DNA of 64,000 nucleotides from Dendrolimus kikuchii (lineage: Eukaryota > Arthropoda > Insecta > Lepidoptera > Lasiocampidae): NCBI GenBank assembly GCA_019925095.2, contig CM034413.1, positions 1,856,001 through 1,920,000 on the forward strand. Direction: 5' to 3'. The notes beneath the pieces were generated by a model. The model was given only the letters and a program-made list of their open reading frames with translations. It was not told the origin of the DNA and searched no databases. The position numbers and the translations under genes are program-made. Every line of letters begins with the position of its first letter. Within the stretch, counting starts at the first letter, position 1. Shown here piece after piece: positions 52,294 through 63,775 of the stretch.

Positions 52294-53455
52294 GGTTGGG
52301 GAAAAAGTCTTTTCGCATATAGTATGTATGAACTTGTAATAAGATCTCTTTGGCTATACCATTTGTATCTGGCTAGTTTTGGTATCATTAAAAAGTTTTA
52401 CTTATTAAAATTTTACTACAAAAAAAGGTAAAAATGCAACACAATGCGCGAAAAAAAATTGTGATGTTTATGGACCTAATTCAGTATCTGTGAGAGTAGC
52501 GCAAATTTGGTTTAAGCGTTTTCAATCCGGAAATTTTGATATCAAAGATGCACGTCGCTCTGGTCGCCCTGTTACGGACAAAATTGATGCAATTTTTGAA
52601 AAAGTGGAGCAAGATCGGCATATTAGTAGTTACGATGTAGCTGGAGAACTGGGAATTGACCACAAAACGGTTTTGGCGCATTTGAAAAAAGCTCGATATT
52701 TGGGTGCCTCATGAGCTCACTGAAAGAAAACTAATGAACCGTGTACTCATTTGTGATTCTTTATTACGACGTAATGAAACCGAACCATTTTTGAAGAAGC
52801 TGATAACTGGTGATGAAAAGTGGATCACGTACGACAAGAACGTGCGAAAAAGATCGTGGTCAAAGGCCGGTCAGGCTTCACAGACTGTGGCGAAACCCGG
52901 GTTAACTCGCAACAAGGTGATGCTGTGTGTATGGTGGGATCGGAAGGGCATTATTCATTATGAGCTGTTACCGCCAGGCAAGACCATCGATTCTGAACTG
53001 TACTGCGAACAACTGATGAGATTAAAGCAAAAAGTTGAGAGAAAGCGGCCGGAGTTAATCAACAAAAGGGGTGTGGTTTTTCACCATGATAACGCTAGAC
53101 CTCACACATCTTTAGCCTCTCAGCAAAAATTACGAGAGTTTGGCTGGGAGGTGTTAATGCATCCGCCGTATAGTCCTGACCTTGCACCTTCAGATTTTCA
53201 CCTGTTTCGGTCTCTGCAGAATTCCTTAGGCAGTGTCAGGTTAACATCACGAGAGGACTGCCAAAACCACTTGTCGCAGTTTTTTGATCAGAAGCCCCAA
53301 AATTTTTATAGCAATGGGATCACGTCCCTACCTACAAGATGGCAAAAAGTTATCCAACAAAATAGCACCTACATACTTTAGTCAAATATAAATAAACTTT
53401 ATAAAAAAACCTTTTGAATTTTTACATAAAATGCGAAGAAACTTTTTCCCCAACC
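52294..53455 (+). mobile_element. mariner-2, inactive
   Basis: 25-bp TIRs (GGTTGGGGAAAAAGT at 52294; complement at 53431-53455) with two mismatches, flanked by TA on both sides (52292-52293, 53456-53457). 1,162 bp, ~100 bp short of a typical mariner, consistent with the missing N-terminal coding part. Confidence 0.93.
52434..53381 (+). pseudogene. Mariner transposase, N-terminal deletion and frameshifts
   Basis: The catalytic half is intact: ITGDEKW, HHDNARPHT and SPDLAPSDFHLF give DD34D, ending RWQKVIQQNSTYIL and TAG at 53379. A single-base loss near 52700 shifts KARYLG into WVPHELTERKLMNRVL. Upstream, NSVSVRVAQIWFKRFQSGNF and the second helix-turn-helix are present, but the first ~40 residues are missing and another frame change lies in the A-rich run at 52450. 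Different subfamily from mariner-1. Confidence 0.92.
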
Positions 53456-53994
53456 TAATATATAAAACTGAAGAGTTTTTTGTTTGTTTGTTTGCTTGAA
53501 CGCGCTAATCTCAGGATCTACTGGTCTGTTTTGAAAAATTCTATAGCCCATTCATCGACGAAGGCTATAGCTATATAAGCTATATATATCATTACGCTAA
53601 GATCAATAGGAGCGGAGCACCAATGAAGAATGTTTCAAAATCGGGAGTTTTTCTAACTTACTTTTTTTTTAACTATTCCACAAGGACGAAGTCGTTACCT
53701 ATTTTTTTAAAAGTAATTGATAACTTTTCAAGCCCTGATTTGATCATTACCAACGTAAAAAGGGGTAGCTCTCCCCACCTTTTAAAAAGTAGGGGCAAGT
53801 AATATACTCTCGGGACTTTTAGTAAGGGTTATGCTTTCATTATGACGGCACGCGACAAGTTTTACTAAGTAGTTGCTAAAACGCTTAGTTTATTTCGTGT
53901 CGTCCAATGCAGGGACTCGCATATCAAGAAATTTTTTTTTTTTAATAAAAACATAACAGACCTCCAACTAAAAAGCTGAAATTAAATATTTTCT

Positions 53995-54120
53995 ACATCT
54001 TGAAGTTGCTGCTAAGAAATACGATCCAGCGAGGTAACGTAGGCAAGCTTCTAGCAACCTTACTCATTGACTTCTATGACCTAGGCTCAGCATTGTACTT
54101 ATATTTAAAATATATTATTG
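53995..54120 (+). pseudogene. LINE-V C-terminal end fragment
   Basis: IQRGNVGKLLATLLIDFYDL then GSALYLYLK, the terminal residues of the family. Confidence 0.58.
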
Positions 54121-54640
54121 TTACGTGTGTGGGACTCGAAATTAAAATGCCGTTGGAATTACTATAGAATTTATTAGAATTATACAAACACGTATAACAT
54201 AGGCACAAATATAACTAGACACTACTAGTACAAACTGCACGATTCAATACCACGCGCAAAGTCCGTCACTATATCGCTTGTCAAATGTACGTCTTACTCG
54301 TATCGTAATCCTCGCTCGACTGCCCCACCCCTCCGTTCGGGCATTGTTTTATAGTAAACTGTACAATACACAATGGAAGCTCGTGGGCTGGGTTCTTCCA
54401 AGAAAATGTAATTTGCATACCTGCGAACGGCCAACAAAGTTGAAAACAATAAAAATAAGGATTAGTTCGTCACTACTGACGGCCATAAAACAAGTAGAAA
54501 AACAATAGCATGTTTTTCTTAATTGCAAATTCTAAACACAAAATAAACAAAAGAATTCCTAAATCCGAGAAGGCAATAGACTGCGCTTTTACGACCGGCG
54601 GGTGTGCGCATTTCTTTGTCGGTATGTAACATTATATTTA
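54118..54640 (+). mobile_element. MITE-T copy, diverged
   Basis: TTGTTACGTGTGTGGGACTC to GTCGGTATGTAACATTA. About 80 bp longer than the reference because of a segment around 54380-54490. Confidence 0.72.
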
Positions 54641-54754
54641 AAGGAAACAACTAAATACTTAAAAATAAAGTAAATTAGAAATAAATTACACTTCAAAAAA
54701 AACTTTGAAATTAAATGCTTTTATAAAAATACTCGTATTTACAAGTAAGAGATG

Positions 54755-55090
54755 TAGTCCAGATCGCTGTCGGTGGGGGACGTTCCCAAAATGTTGACCA
54801 AATTCCCAAGTTGTATGGCAACGCTAATCCGTTGCCCTAAATATAGGCCAGCCCTTTGGTCACGCGAGACTTCTTTCATTCGCCTTGAAAGGTCTCGATA
54901 AAGTTGATGAGCCTTACGTCATGGGTCCGCAAAGTCTCAACCCCGAAAGCCACAAATATGTATCTGTCACCGATGGGTGCATGGCTGCGGCGTTTTAGGG
55001 TTCTTGAAGTGTGGCAGCTCCTCCGGCAGTGACAGCTGTATTTGGAAGATGGGAAGTCGCTAACGTATCGACACACGTTGTGTTCCATCT
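54755..55090 (-). pseudogene. LINE-V C-terminal region, diverged
   Basis: GDRYIFVAFGVETLRTHDVR and (further) NILGTSPTDSDLDYIS on the minus strand. Frameshifted. Confidence 0.6.
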
Positions 55091-55092
55091 TC

Positions 55093-55152
<60 letters not shown>
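55093..55152. repeat. AT microsatellite
   Basis: About 55 bp of AT directly before SINE-B. Confidence 0.95.
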
Positions 55153-55153
<1 letters not shown>

Positions 55154-55155
55154 TA

Positions 55156-55445
55156 AGTCGTGGTAGCGTAATGGCTAGCGCACGCGTCCCAGAATCAGAG
55201 GGCGCGGGTTCGATCCTGGCCGGAACACATGCACCTCTTAGTCAGTTTTCTGATCTAATGTGCATATTGTTACAATTACCATGTGCTAACAACGGTGAAG
55301 GAAAACATCGTGATGCAACCTGCACATCGAGATAACCGATGTGTCAAACCTGCCAAGCCGCCTCGGACAAGCGTGGCGGGTATACTGTTCCCCCTATAAT
55401 GGGAGGCCCGAGCTCAGCAGTGGGACATTAATGGGCTGATATTAT
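55156..55445 (+). mobile_element. SINE-B copy, full length
   Basis: A box TAGCGTAATGG and B box GTTCGATCC intact. 3' end CAGCAGTGGGACATTAATGG. Bordered on both sides by AT microsatellite. Confidence 0.87.
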
Positions 55446-55453
55446 TATTTATT

Positions 55454-55564
<111 letters not shown>

Positions 55565-55725
55565 GGTGATGTCAGGAGCCTTAAGAACAGACGAGCGTGC
55601 ATGACAAGAGCTATGAATGTCAAAGAAGCAAGTGAGGTGTTTAAGAATAAGCCTGAATGGCGCTCTGTGGTTCGTGCCTACCCCACAAGGGAACTGGCGT
55701 GAAGTTATGTATGTATGTATTATAA
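55565..55725 (+). mobile_element. RTE-A LINE 3' end, copy 17
   Basis: Starts GGTGATGTCAGGAGCC directly after the TG run and ends in the ATGT tail. Confidence 0.85.
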
Positions 55726-55994
55726 TATATTTAAAAATCTGCGAAAAACCATTACCTACCTTAGTTTATAATAAGATATATTGGTTGCTCCGAGGAAAAC
55801 CTCCTTATAAATTCTTCCTCTTCATGCTGGTCATTAAGAAAAGAATAAACTTTCAAGAAGAATGCGCAATACAAGACTAACATTCATTTTCGTGTCAGTG
55901 CTGTCACCGCAAGAGGGAGTGAAATGATTGTTGGAACACGACACAAAGAACCCATGATAATTAAATTTCATTCTCCTAAGCAAATCCTAGTGAG

Positions 55995-56362
55995 CTACCA
56001 TCCTTTGGACCCAGATTCTGGGTCCAACAAAAAGAGAGGATGGTAGCTGGAGGGTCCGAAGTAACCTCGAAATTGAGAATCTCGTGGCCGAGCGTAACAT
56101 AATAGGAGAAATAAAAGCTCACCGAATCCGCTGGCTCGGTCACGTAGAACGGATGGGAGAGGATCGCAACGTGAGGAAAGCATATTTGGGACGGCCGTCC
56201 TAAATATCGCTGGAAGGACAGAGTAGAGGCGGACCTGTCGGAGCTAGGAGCCAGTAATTGGCAAGAAACCGCAAAGGACCGAGAAAAGTGGCATGCTCTC
56301 GTTTCGGAGGCCAAGACCTACTTTGGGTCGCTGAGCCAACGGAGTAGTAGAGTAGTAGTAGT
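55995..56362 (+). mobile_element. LINE-W 3' end insertion
   Basis: 13-bp duplication AAATCCTAGTGAG (55982-55994, 56363-56375). Encodes GEIKAHRIRWLGHVERMGED, then after a frameshift at about 56197 YRWKDRVEADLSELGASNWQ and KDREKWHALVSEAKTYFGSL. Tail is a short AGT repeat. A distant cousin of RTE-A (same GHVERM motif). Confidence 0.88.
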
Positions 56363-56689
56363 AAATCCTAGTGAGTGTGTGAACAACCGGGGGATGAGTG
56401 CAGTGTGGCGGTGGACTGGTGGCGAGGTAAGTTACTCTTCCTTTGCTTCTTCTTCCATGTTCTTTACCATTCTTCTGGTCATCGCATCGCGCCCGCATAT
56501 ATATTTTTCTATTCTTCTTAACTTGGTTGTTTACTGTCCACATTGTACTGTTCTTCCTTTTTTTTTTACTTCTTTTTAATTTAATTTTTACAATATTTAT
56601 AAATTTGTACAAAGCTATATTAAATTACATATAATCGAATACAATGCAAGAAAACTTAACTTATTTGTATTGTATTCTACTCATAGTCC

Positions 56690-57270
56690 CTCAAGACTAT
56701 AAGTAGAATACTGAGCCTGGATCACCGTCTTCTATGGGTAAGGTGCCCAGAAGGTTAGCTACGTTTCCTAATTTAATTATACCTAGACATGAGTTTTTGA
56801 AAGTATCCTCTCTGTTACGTTGCCTGGAAAAGATCGCCTTTAGCGATAAGGCCGCCATTTGTTTTAAAAAAAATTTATTGCAGGAGTTCAGCAGATAGGC
56901 AAACGGCCCACTTGATGGAAAGCGGTTACCATCGCCTATGGGCATTTGCAACACCAAAGGTGCTACAAATGCGCTGCTGCTCTCTTAAGGGAGACTGGAA
57001 CCTGGTCACTGATGTTGGAACACAACTCAAGGTTGTTATGGCGACATACTTTAGACCAGGGGTGGTAGCCATCCAGTCGGGCAATACCCTACCACCCGGC
57101 TGTGGGTAGTTTTGTCGCCTATTACGACAGGCCGCCCAGCCGCAGGAAATTGTATTCTTTCTCCATTCCTGCACGGATAAATTATTCATTTTTTGCCGTT
57201 AAATTATTCATTCTGTAATTGTTTATTTTGGTGAACAATGAAGTGTTTTCTATTCTATTCTACATTCTTA
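56690..57270. mobile_element. LINE-V end (-) and LINE-J tail (+) with SINE-A
   Basis: 56697-56790 on the minus strand reads LGNVANLLGTLPIEDGDPGS, the LINE-V end. 56795-56863 is the LINE-J UTR (GGAAAAGATCGCCTTTAGCG), continuing after SINE-A to the TTCTA-type tail at ~57265. Confidence 0.62.
56864..57179 (-). mobile_element. SINE-A copy, full length
   Basis: Inserted in a LINE-J 3' UTR. 5' end complement CCATTCCTGCACGGATAAA. Confidence 0.87.
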
Positions 57271-57534
57271 AGGGATTATAGGTAGAATATAATATAAGCT
57301 AAGTTTCCTTCACTGTACAACTTTATAGTTAAAAACGCGGTAGATGTAACTTGTAGTTTTTTATTAAGTTTTGTTTTTGATCACCTTACGTACTAAGTAC
57401 GAGTTTTTTTATGTATAATGTCAAAAATATTTCCAAAAATATATAAACAAAACAACAACAAAATCGTGGAATATATATATTTTTATACTAAGATAGTTAA
57501 ACTATACAATAAATTAAACTATAAAATCTAGTAC

Positions 57535-57935
57535 CAGACCGCTATCAGTCGGAATCGTTGCCAAAAGACTGGCCACATTGCCTCGCTGAATGGCAACGCT
57601 AATGCGTTGCCCGAGGTATAAACCAGTATTGGTCACGTGAGACATCCATCAGGCGTTTGGCTATGTCTCGATAAAGCTTGTGCGTCTTAAGCCCCCATGG
57701 TCCGAGGGTCTCGATCTCAAAAGCCGCAAAAATGTAGCCATTTTCGATGGCTGAGTATTTGCGGCGTTTTAAGGCCTCCTGTTGTGCAACAGCTGTACCG
57801 ACAGACATGCTAGTGGCTGGAAGACGTGACGCTGCCAAAGTATCGACGGAAGAGGCGTCCCATACTATAGGGGGCGACCCATCTTCCAGGGCACCAATGA
57901 CATACTATCGGGTCTCTTGCCATCGTCTTGCAATA
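57535..57935 (-). pseudogene. LINE-V C-terminal region, another subfamily
   Basis: TLAASRLPATSMSVGTAVAQ, KRRKYSAIENGYIFAAFEIE, GPWGLKTHKLYRDIAKRLMD, then VASLLATIPTDSG. Frameshift near 57630. Confidence 0.62.
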
Positions 57936-58084
57936 TTTTTTATTATCTAGTTTGAAGTCGGTATTAATTTTTTTTTTAATTATCTCATACCTTCGTCGTG
58001 TATGGACTAACTACCAAGTACATAGTCAATTTATTTTACAGTTTTATTGCCAAAGCACAATAACATGAGCTCATCATCTCTAAG

Positions 58085-58409
58085 CAACCTTTCAATGTAT
58101 ACATCCGTGCAGGAACGGAGAAAGTATACAATTTCCTGCGTTGGGGCGGCTTATAAGAGGCGACAAAACAACCCACAGCCTAGGTGGTGGGGTATTTGCC
58201 CGACCGGATGGCTACCACCCCTGGTCTAAAGTATTTCACCATAACAACGTTGAGTTGTGTTCCGGCATTAGTGACCAAGATCCAGTCTCCCTTAAGAGAG
58301 CAGCAGCGCATTTGTGGCACCTTTGGTGTTGCAAATGTCCATAGGCGATGGTAACCGCTTTCCATCAAGTAACCCGTCTGCCTGTCTGCCGATCGCCTGA
58401 AAAAAAAAC
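58085..58409 (+). mobile_element. SINE-A copy, full length
   Basis: ATCCGTGCAGGAACGG start; A tract at 58400-58408. Confidence 0.87.
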
Positions 58410-58797
58410 AATTTAACAAGCACTCAACCGATGTTTAAACTCACTTAATTCTAAAGGCGAATACATAAAAATACACTATTCAATACACTAAGGTGCAAAG
58501 TAAATGGCACATACGTATGAAACACTTTTAATTTTATTTCCCTCGCCCGCTGACCAATTAAAAATAAATTACTTGCTTTACAGAAAGCACTCTGGGTTAC
58601 GTAGAGGTGAACATTTAATTTAGGGTTGAGACTTATTGAGAAAATTCCTTGGATTCTTGGCCTTTAACAAGTACGGACAATGGGACTTGTTTAAAGCAAG
58701 AATTTTGGACATCTTAACTCGATCTTGTGTACAAGTTAATGCAAAATTCTTTGGAGTTGTACTAACATATTTTTCTCAATAGAAGTGTATAGAAGGT
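58410..58797. other. No gene recognised
   Basis: AT-rich interval between two opposed SINE-A copies. Confidence 0.5.
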
Positions 58798-59110
58798 TTT
58801 TTTTTTATTGCAGGAGTTCAGCAGACAGGCAGACGGCCCACTTAATGAAAAGCGGTTACCATCGTCTATAGACATTTGCAACACTAAAGGTGCTACAAAT
58901 GCGCTGCTGCTCTCTTAAGGGTCACTGGAACCTGGTCACTAATGCCGGAACACAACTCAAGGTTGTTATGGCGACATGCTTTAGACCAGGGGTGGTAGCC
59001 ATCCAGTCGGGCAAATGCCCCACCACCTGGCTGTGGGTTGTTAAGTCGCCTCTTACGACAGGCCGCCCGGCCGCAGGAAATTGTATTCTTTCTCCGTTCC
59101 TGCACGGATG
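58798..59110 (-). mobile_element. SINE-A copy, full length
   Basis: Opposite orientation to the copy at 58085, 390 bp away, so the two could pair as a hairpin. Confidence 0.88.
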
Positions 59111-59319
59111 ATAGGTGATGATGATAAGTAAATGATAGTCACTCGGATGGCTATAGTAAATGACTATGTTACATGATAAACTTATAAAATTAATGATAAA
59201 TGTTTGATATAAAATGATAGAATGATTAGTGTGCTGCACGCGACACGTGAGACCGACGGAGCGTGTTATCTACTTGATTCGAACTCTGCTATGTTCGGCT
59301 GACACGAACATTTGTATGG

Positions 59320-59555
59320 GTTTTTTAGTTTACACAAAGCCTTAGACTTTGCCGGCCTACCTCACTGCAACGCAGAGGCTCCGGGGTCGATTCCTGGTAT
59401 TGTAAATTTCGGAAACGTATTTTCTCCGTTATTTACTATGGTCTGGGTATCTGGGATCGGCTCCAGAGTAGTCCGTTGTATATTACCCATAACACAAGTG
59501 TAACTTGCTTAATTTGGGGATATACAATATGTGTGTTTGTCTACCGATTATTACT
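59320..59555 (+). mobile_element. SINE-C-like repeat
   Basis: GGGGTCGATTCCTGG (B-box-like), TTATTTACTATGGTCTGG, CACAAGTGTAACTTGC, GATATACAATATGTGTG. Relative of 31455-32155. Confidence 0.55.
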
Positions 59556-59589
59556 ATTATTATTGTATGTCTTTTGAGACCACGGACCA

Positions 59590-60075
59590 TAAAAATGGCC
59601 AGGACTATTGGAAGGCTTGCGTGGGGCCACGGGAAGTCCAACACGTAGAGGACAAAAAGTACCGGGCTATTGGGGTGAACTGCTAGTGGTACTAGAGGTC
59701 TGGGAATATGGGGACTATGGCGTCTGCCCGTCGCAATGTTCGGAGAACATGGAAAAATGGGCAGACGGTGACTCGCCACTCCCTGCATGGGCCCCAAAAA
59801 ATGCCATAGAAGGCAGGGGCAACATGGGTGTGAGTGGCTAAGGGGTGTAGAGAGGTGGGCTGCAGGTTCACCGAAGCTACTTCTGACGTGATGCCATTTA
59901 TCACTTCCACCCCTGGAGCTTGAGTCTTAGCTCTAGCGATCTCCACTCCGTGCCGGCTGGCTAAGGCAAGCACGGAGGTGGGGGCCTTGTCTTGGCCCCC
60001 GGAGTCAGGTACGAGGTGTCGCTACTCACCTAAGGCTTCGCCACAAAGCCCCCCTGCGGGTTTGTTATTATTATT
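59590..60075 (+). repeat. Probable R1/Jockey-like LINE 3' end
   Basis: Open frame GLRGATGSPTRRGQKVPGYW (no sure domain), then a GC-rich UTR GCCTTGTCTTGGCCCCCGGA, TACTCACCTAAGGCTTCGCC and a TTA tail at 60060. Typical of LINE 3' ends in moths, but the clade is a guess. Confidence 0.45.
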
Positions 60076-60203
60076 ATTTATGTAAAATCCATACATAATG
60101 TACGGCCCGTTCATAATAATATAGAATATAATTAATAATATTAATGTGTGCAACATTGTTATAAAAAATATATACAAATTTTTTTTAAATAAATAGAAAT
60201 ATC

Positions 60204-60402
60204 ATTTATAGACAAGTTTTATAAAAAACTATTTTCATTTTATTTTGCTTTGGCTATAATTAAGAAAGAGGTTATACCAAATTTTAAATTAATTTTTGAA
60301 CCCGAAGTACCAGAGGAACAAAAACACGCCGAGTGCGAGTGTTACGATCTATATTTAGACTCCAAAATACGGATAGCTGCAGGCAATATATTTCATAGAT
60401 TA
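60204..60402 (+). other. Unidentified open frame, possible gene fragment
   Basis: About 66 codons with no ATG start: KKEVIPNFKLIFEPEVPEEQ, KHAECECYDLYLDSKIRIAA, GNIFHRL and TAA. The acidic-then-cysteine composition and long frame in AT-rich DNA look more protein-like than the background. No family recognised. Confidence 0.3.
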
Positions 60403-60720
60403 TAAGATTTTAACACTTCCTTGCTTATATATATATGAAATCTGTTTATTTGTTAGAAATAATCCTCATCTTTTCCCAAGCATAGGTCAAACTATAAAAC
60501 GCAATCGACGCGATAATGACAGGATTTGCATTCATAGTAGTAAAACTACACTATTGCAAAAAAGTGTATTATGTATGGCCCCAGTATTATACAATAAATT
60601 ACCTGACAATATAAAGAAGCAAAAATCCATATTATTATTTAAAGGACATCTAAAAAAATTGTTGATAATTAAATGCTACTATAAAATCGAGGATTATATA
60701 ATTGATAAATTCTATTGATT
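60385..60720 (+). pseudogene. LINE reverse transcriptase C-terminus
   Basis: KILTLPCLYIYEICLFVRNN, CIHSSKTTLLQKSVLCMAPV, LYNKLPDNIKKQKS, FKGHLKKLLIIKCYY and TGA. L(T)LPCLYIYE and (Y)NKLP..IK.......FK..LKK..L are typical of a Jockey/CR1-type LINE. The ~108-codon frame is unbroken but lacks the RT catalytic part. Confidence 0.72.
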
Positions 60721-60759
60721 CCTATGTATTCTTATAACTATTGCTTTGCTTGACATTTA

Positions 60760-61136
60760 ATTTAATATAATCTAATTTATTTAATTATTATAGTAATTAT
60801 TTCATTAATGATTGTAATGTTATTAGTTTTCACTTCAGATTTAATTATAAGATGTGAAAATTGCACGCCTAATAAGGCAAAATGTATTGAGACAATTACC
60901 ACAAAAAACACCTATGTACGCATACATTTATAGCAATAAATGATTATTCTATTCTATTCTATTCTACGTCACTACATTGCGTTACACTACAGACACTACA
61001 CTACACTTATAATAGATTCGTAGCATAAGTAGCGCGTTTTACGAGGCTACGATGAGTTGTTATGAGTAATTATCATAGTGACGTCACACGACGACGTAAC
61101 GGTCGTGTGCGGAATGAAATAATTTTAGCTTAAAAA
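60760..61136. other. No gene recognised
   Basis: The 3' end of the preceding LINE (TTCTA repeats at 60950-60965) then AT-rich DNA. Confidence 0.5.
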
Positions 61137-61655
61137 TATTGTTACGAGTTTAGCGGGACTCGAATTAAAATGCCGTTAGAATTACTATAGAGTTTATTAG
61201 AACTATACAAACAAGTATAACACAGGTACAAATATAATCGAACACAACAAAGCCAAACGTAATGCTGAAGGTCGAAATTCAATAAAACGCGCAAAGTCCG
61301 TCACTATTAGATTCTCGTTATGTACACACGACACGCCTTGATCGTGGTTTTCACTTGACTGCTCCCCTCCCTCAATCAGGCCATCGTTTTATGCTGCACA
61401 AATGCAACGTGCCCGCCCGGCAAAGTGGACGGAATTTCCTAGAATCAGCTTGTACTGTAATCCGTAACACCTAGCTAATGATTACGGCCGCAAAAAATAA
61501 TAGGCTGTTCTCTAGAAACATATGCCAATCAATAAGTAAACAAAAGAAGCTGATCATAAAAGAATTACAATTAGTTCTAATGCCGACGGGTAATACATGT
61601 GCTTCTACAAATCTGTAGAATTTGTCTTTGTCGGCGCCTAGGTTGTAAAAATATT
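61137..61655 (+). mobile_element. MITE-T copy, full length
   Basis: TATTGTTACGAGTTTAGCGG to CCTAGGTTGTAAAAATA, about 520 bp. Closest to the copies at 7133 and 23895. Confidence 0.78.
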
Positions 61656-61758
61656 TGAATTCGCTTAGTAGGTAATTGAACTCAACAAAAAAGTTCTTTT
61701 TAGATACCCGCACGAGGCCGGGGCGGGCCGCTAGTATTATATAAAGTAAGATCGTAAT

Positions 61759-61937
61759 TGATCGTGTACTAGCAGAAGGTGATGTCAGGAGCCTTAAGAA
61801 CAGACGAGCTTGCATGACAAGAGTTATGAATGTCAAAGAGGCAAGTGAGGTGTGTAAGAATAAGCCTAAATGGCACTCTGTTGTTCGTGCCTACCCCGCA
61901 AGGGAACTGGCGTGAAGTTATGTATGTATGTATGTAT
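61759..61937 (+). mobile_element. RTE-A LINE 3' end, copy 18
   Basis: 13-bp duplication GTAAGATCGTAAT (61746-61758, 61938-61950). Starts TGATCGTGTACTAGC. Confidence 0.93.
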
Positions 61938-62619
61938 GTAAGATCGTAATAAAACTTTCCAGGTATGTTTGTTTATAAGCTAATGAAATGTACCACGTAT
62001 CAAATATTCCACTGAAACCGAAAAAGGCGGTATAAAGAGCGTGTTTCGACTGCGTAATTATTTCTTATATCACTTTGTGAAAATTTCCACGAAATATATT
62101 TTAATCATCTAATAAATATGGGTTCATGATGAAACGTATGTTTCGTATTTAAATTAGAATATTTGGATAAACATTTTGTAGTACACTGTTAACATTACAA
62201 ATGAACTATGGATATAAAATTAATTACAGTGTAAACTCTGTATAACGACTCTGAAGTGTCTGTGCATTTTGTGACGTTATATAGAGTTATCGTTAAATGG
62301 AGAGAAGTCTGTTATTTTTGTCCGACGTCTTTTGCTGCACCAGTAATTTTGTTGTATTTCTTTTACTTATTTTATTCATATCTTGCGATATTGAGGCATC
62401 TTGGTGATAAAGAATGTACTTAGAAATGTCGGTATGCATGATGCCGACAGTCCAGTTTATTACGGGCTAGGATAATAAAGCGATAAAATAACGCACACCG
62501 CTGCGCAGTTTTTACTATTTTGACATTTTAAAAAGTACTTTTTATTACTTAATTGTCGTCGTTATTGAGAGTTGTTGTAATGCTATATATAGTCCTCCTT
62601 GACGTATCCGTCAACGGCG

Positions 62620-63110
62620 AACCTTGTCAAGTCCGGCTGTTGCGCAGGTGACTAGCGAAACCAAATTTGGTTTTAAAAGTTCTTTTGCAAGAAGCGCAAT
62701 ACAGCCGTCCTGATGAGTCGTATGTATAGTTGTAGGAGATTTTAGGGCGGTTCTTTTTGATAAGGCGTTGCTCGTCAGAGTGTTCTACGCGCTGCGTTTC
62801 GAAGGCAGCAACAACCTTATCAATAGAATTACGCCACTCCCTTCTTTGTAGAGCAAGGTCTTCCCAGCCGTCACTTGGGATGTCACATGCAGACAAATGG
62901 CGCTTGAGTACGTCCCTGTAACGTAGAAATTGACCGCCAAATTTGCGCTTTCCGTCCTTAAGCTGTGAGTAAAAGACTGCTTTAGGCATTCTAGTGTCTT
63001 ACATGCGTACAACGTGGCCGCACCATCTCAGTTGTGTCTGTATAAGCATTGCTTCCACAGCACTTATGATTGCTTTATAGACAGAGATCTTTGTATGTAG
63101 CCGAATATCA
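62620..63110 (-). pseudogene. LINE-Z C-terminus with zinc finger
   Basis: EAMLIQTQLRWCGHVVRM, a TAA stop (about 63000), then MPKAVFYSQLKDGKRKFGGQ, FLRYRDVLKRHLSACDIPSD, RREWRNSIDKVVAAFE, and LYCASCKRTFKTKFGFASHL. (L)RW.GHV.RM...R.PK..(F/L)Y..L..GKR..GGQ..R(F/Y)(K/R)D.LK and a final C2H2 finger (C..C........H...) are a widespread LINE C-terminal layout. The stop inactivates it. Confidence 0.78.
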
Positions 63111-63164
63111 TGCGAATCCCTGTAATGCTATACATAGTGAATCATTGTGTATGATAGACAAGCT

Positions 63165-63690
63165 TTTTTTTTTGTCCAGGTGAAATCCGTTTGAGGACTA
63201 AGCTGCGACAGGCACAGAAGCCTGGGGGAATAATTCGCGACCCGTGTGTGGGATTCGCCAGATCGGGGGTGGCACTAGCGCGCCCAGTCAAAACTGGTGC
63301 CACGCTATTGCCACTCCCCAGTTAGGGATACCCACTAAAACCCCTGGGTGTTCCGTCCTGCGCCTTATGCCAGGGCTACGGGTAATTGGGATTCCCGGCT
63401 CCGCATGCCCTGGCAGGCGTAGGCCTCCCTCACGAGGCCTTTTCCATTGCCGGGGGATTAAATCCCCAGCGTCGTCTATGTCTAGTCCGGGCGTGGGGCG
63501 GTCTGTAACGCGCCCCACGGGAGGAGAAATGAGCGCGCGTGGAACACTCGCGCTCTCATCTCGACGGCGTGTGCGGGTGAGTGAGAACCCCTATGCCCCA
63601 AGGGCCCGCTTACGGTGGCCGAAGGTCGAAGTCCGCCCTCCGGCGTCGGCGCGTCCTCCTTTGGCGGGAGCGGAGCAATGAATGAAAGAC
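63165..63690. repeat. GC-rich block, unassigned
   Basis: A ~145-codon GC-driven open frame with no known motif. CCCACTAAAACCCCTGG is reminiscent of R1-like LINE UTRs. Confidence 0.35.
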
Positions 63691-63775
63691 AAGCTAAATC
63701 AACCAAAGCCAAGTGACTTGGACGCTTAATGGAGTTTGTCGTTAAATCGAGTGACGTTACATGGAGTTTACACTA

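Larger units (their letters stand above)
52278..53700 (+). mobile_element. Helitron-like element split by mariner-2
   Basis: 5' part TCTTATACTAATAA (52278-52291) and remainder 53456-53700 are colinear with 36656-36890. The 3' CTAG is not preserved (ends GAAGTCGTTACC). Confidence 0.75.
62227..63775. mobile_element. Possible pogo/Tigger-like element
   Basis: Left end CAGTGTAAACTCTGTATAAC (preceded by TA) and the complement of the right end, GTGTAAACTCCATGTAACG, look like pogo-type TIRs. Both ends repeat GTGACGTTA and GTTAAAT motifs internally. No transposase recognised; a LINE lies within. Confidence 0.45.

Noticed and set aside
63244..63681. 145-codon Pro/Arg-rich frame
   Set aside because: GC-rich sequence with an equally open opposite strand; looks like retroelement UTR.
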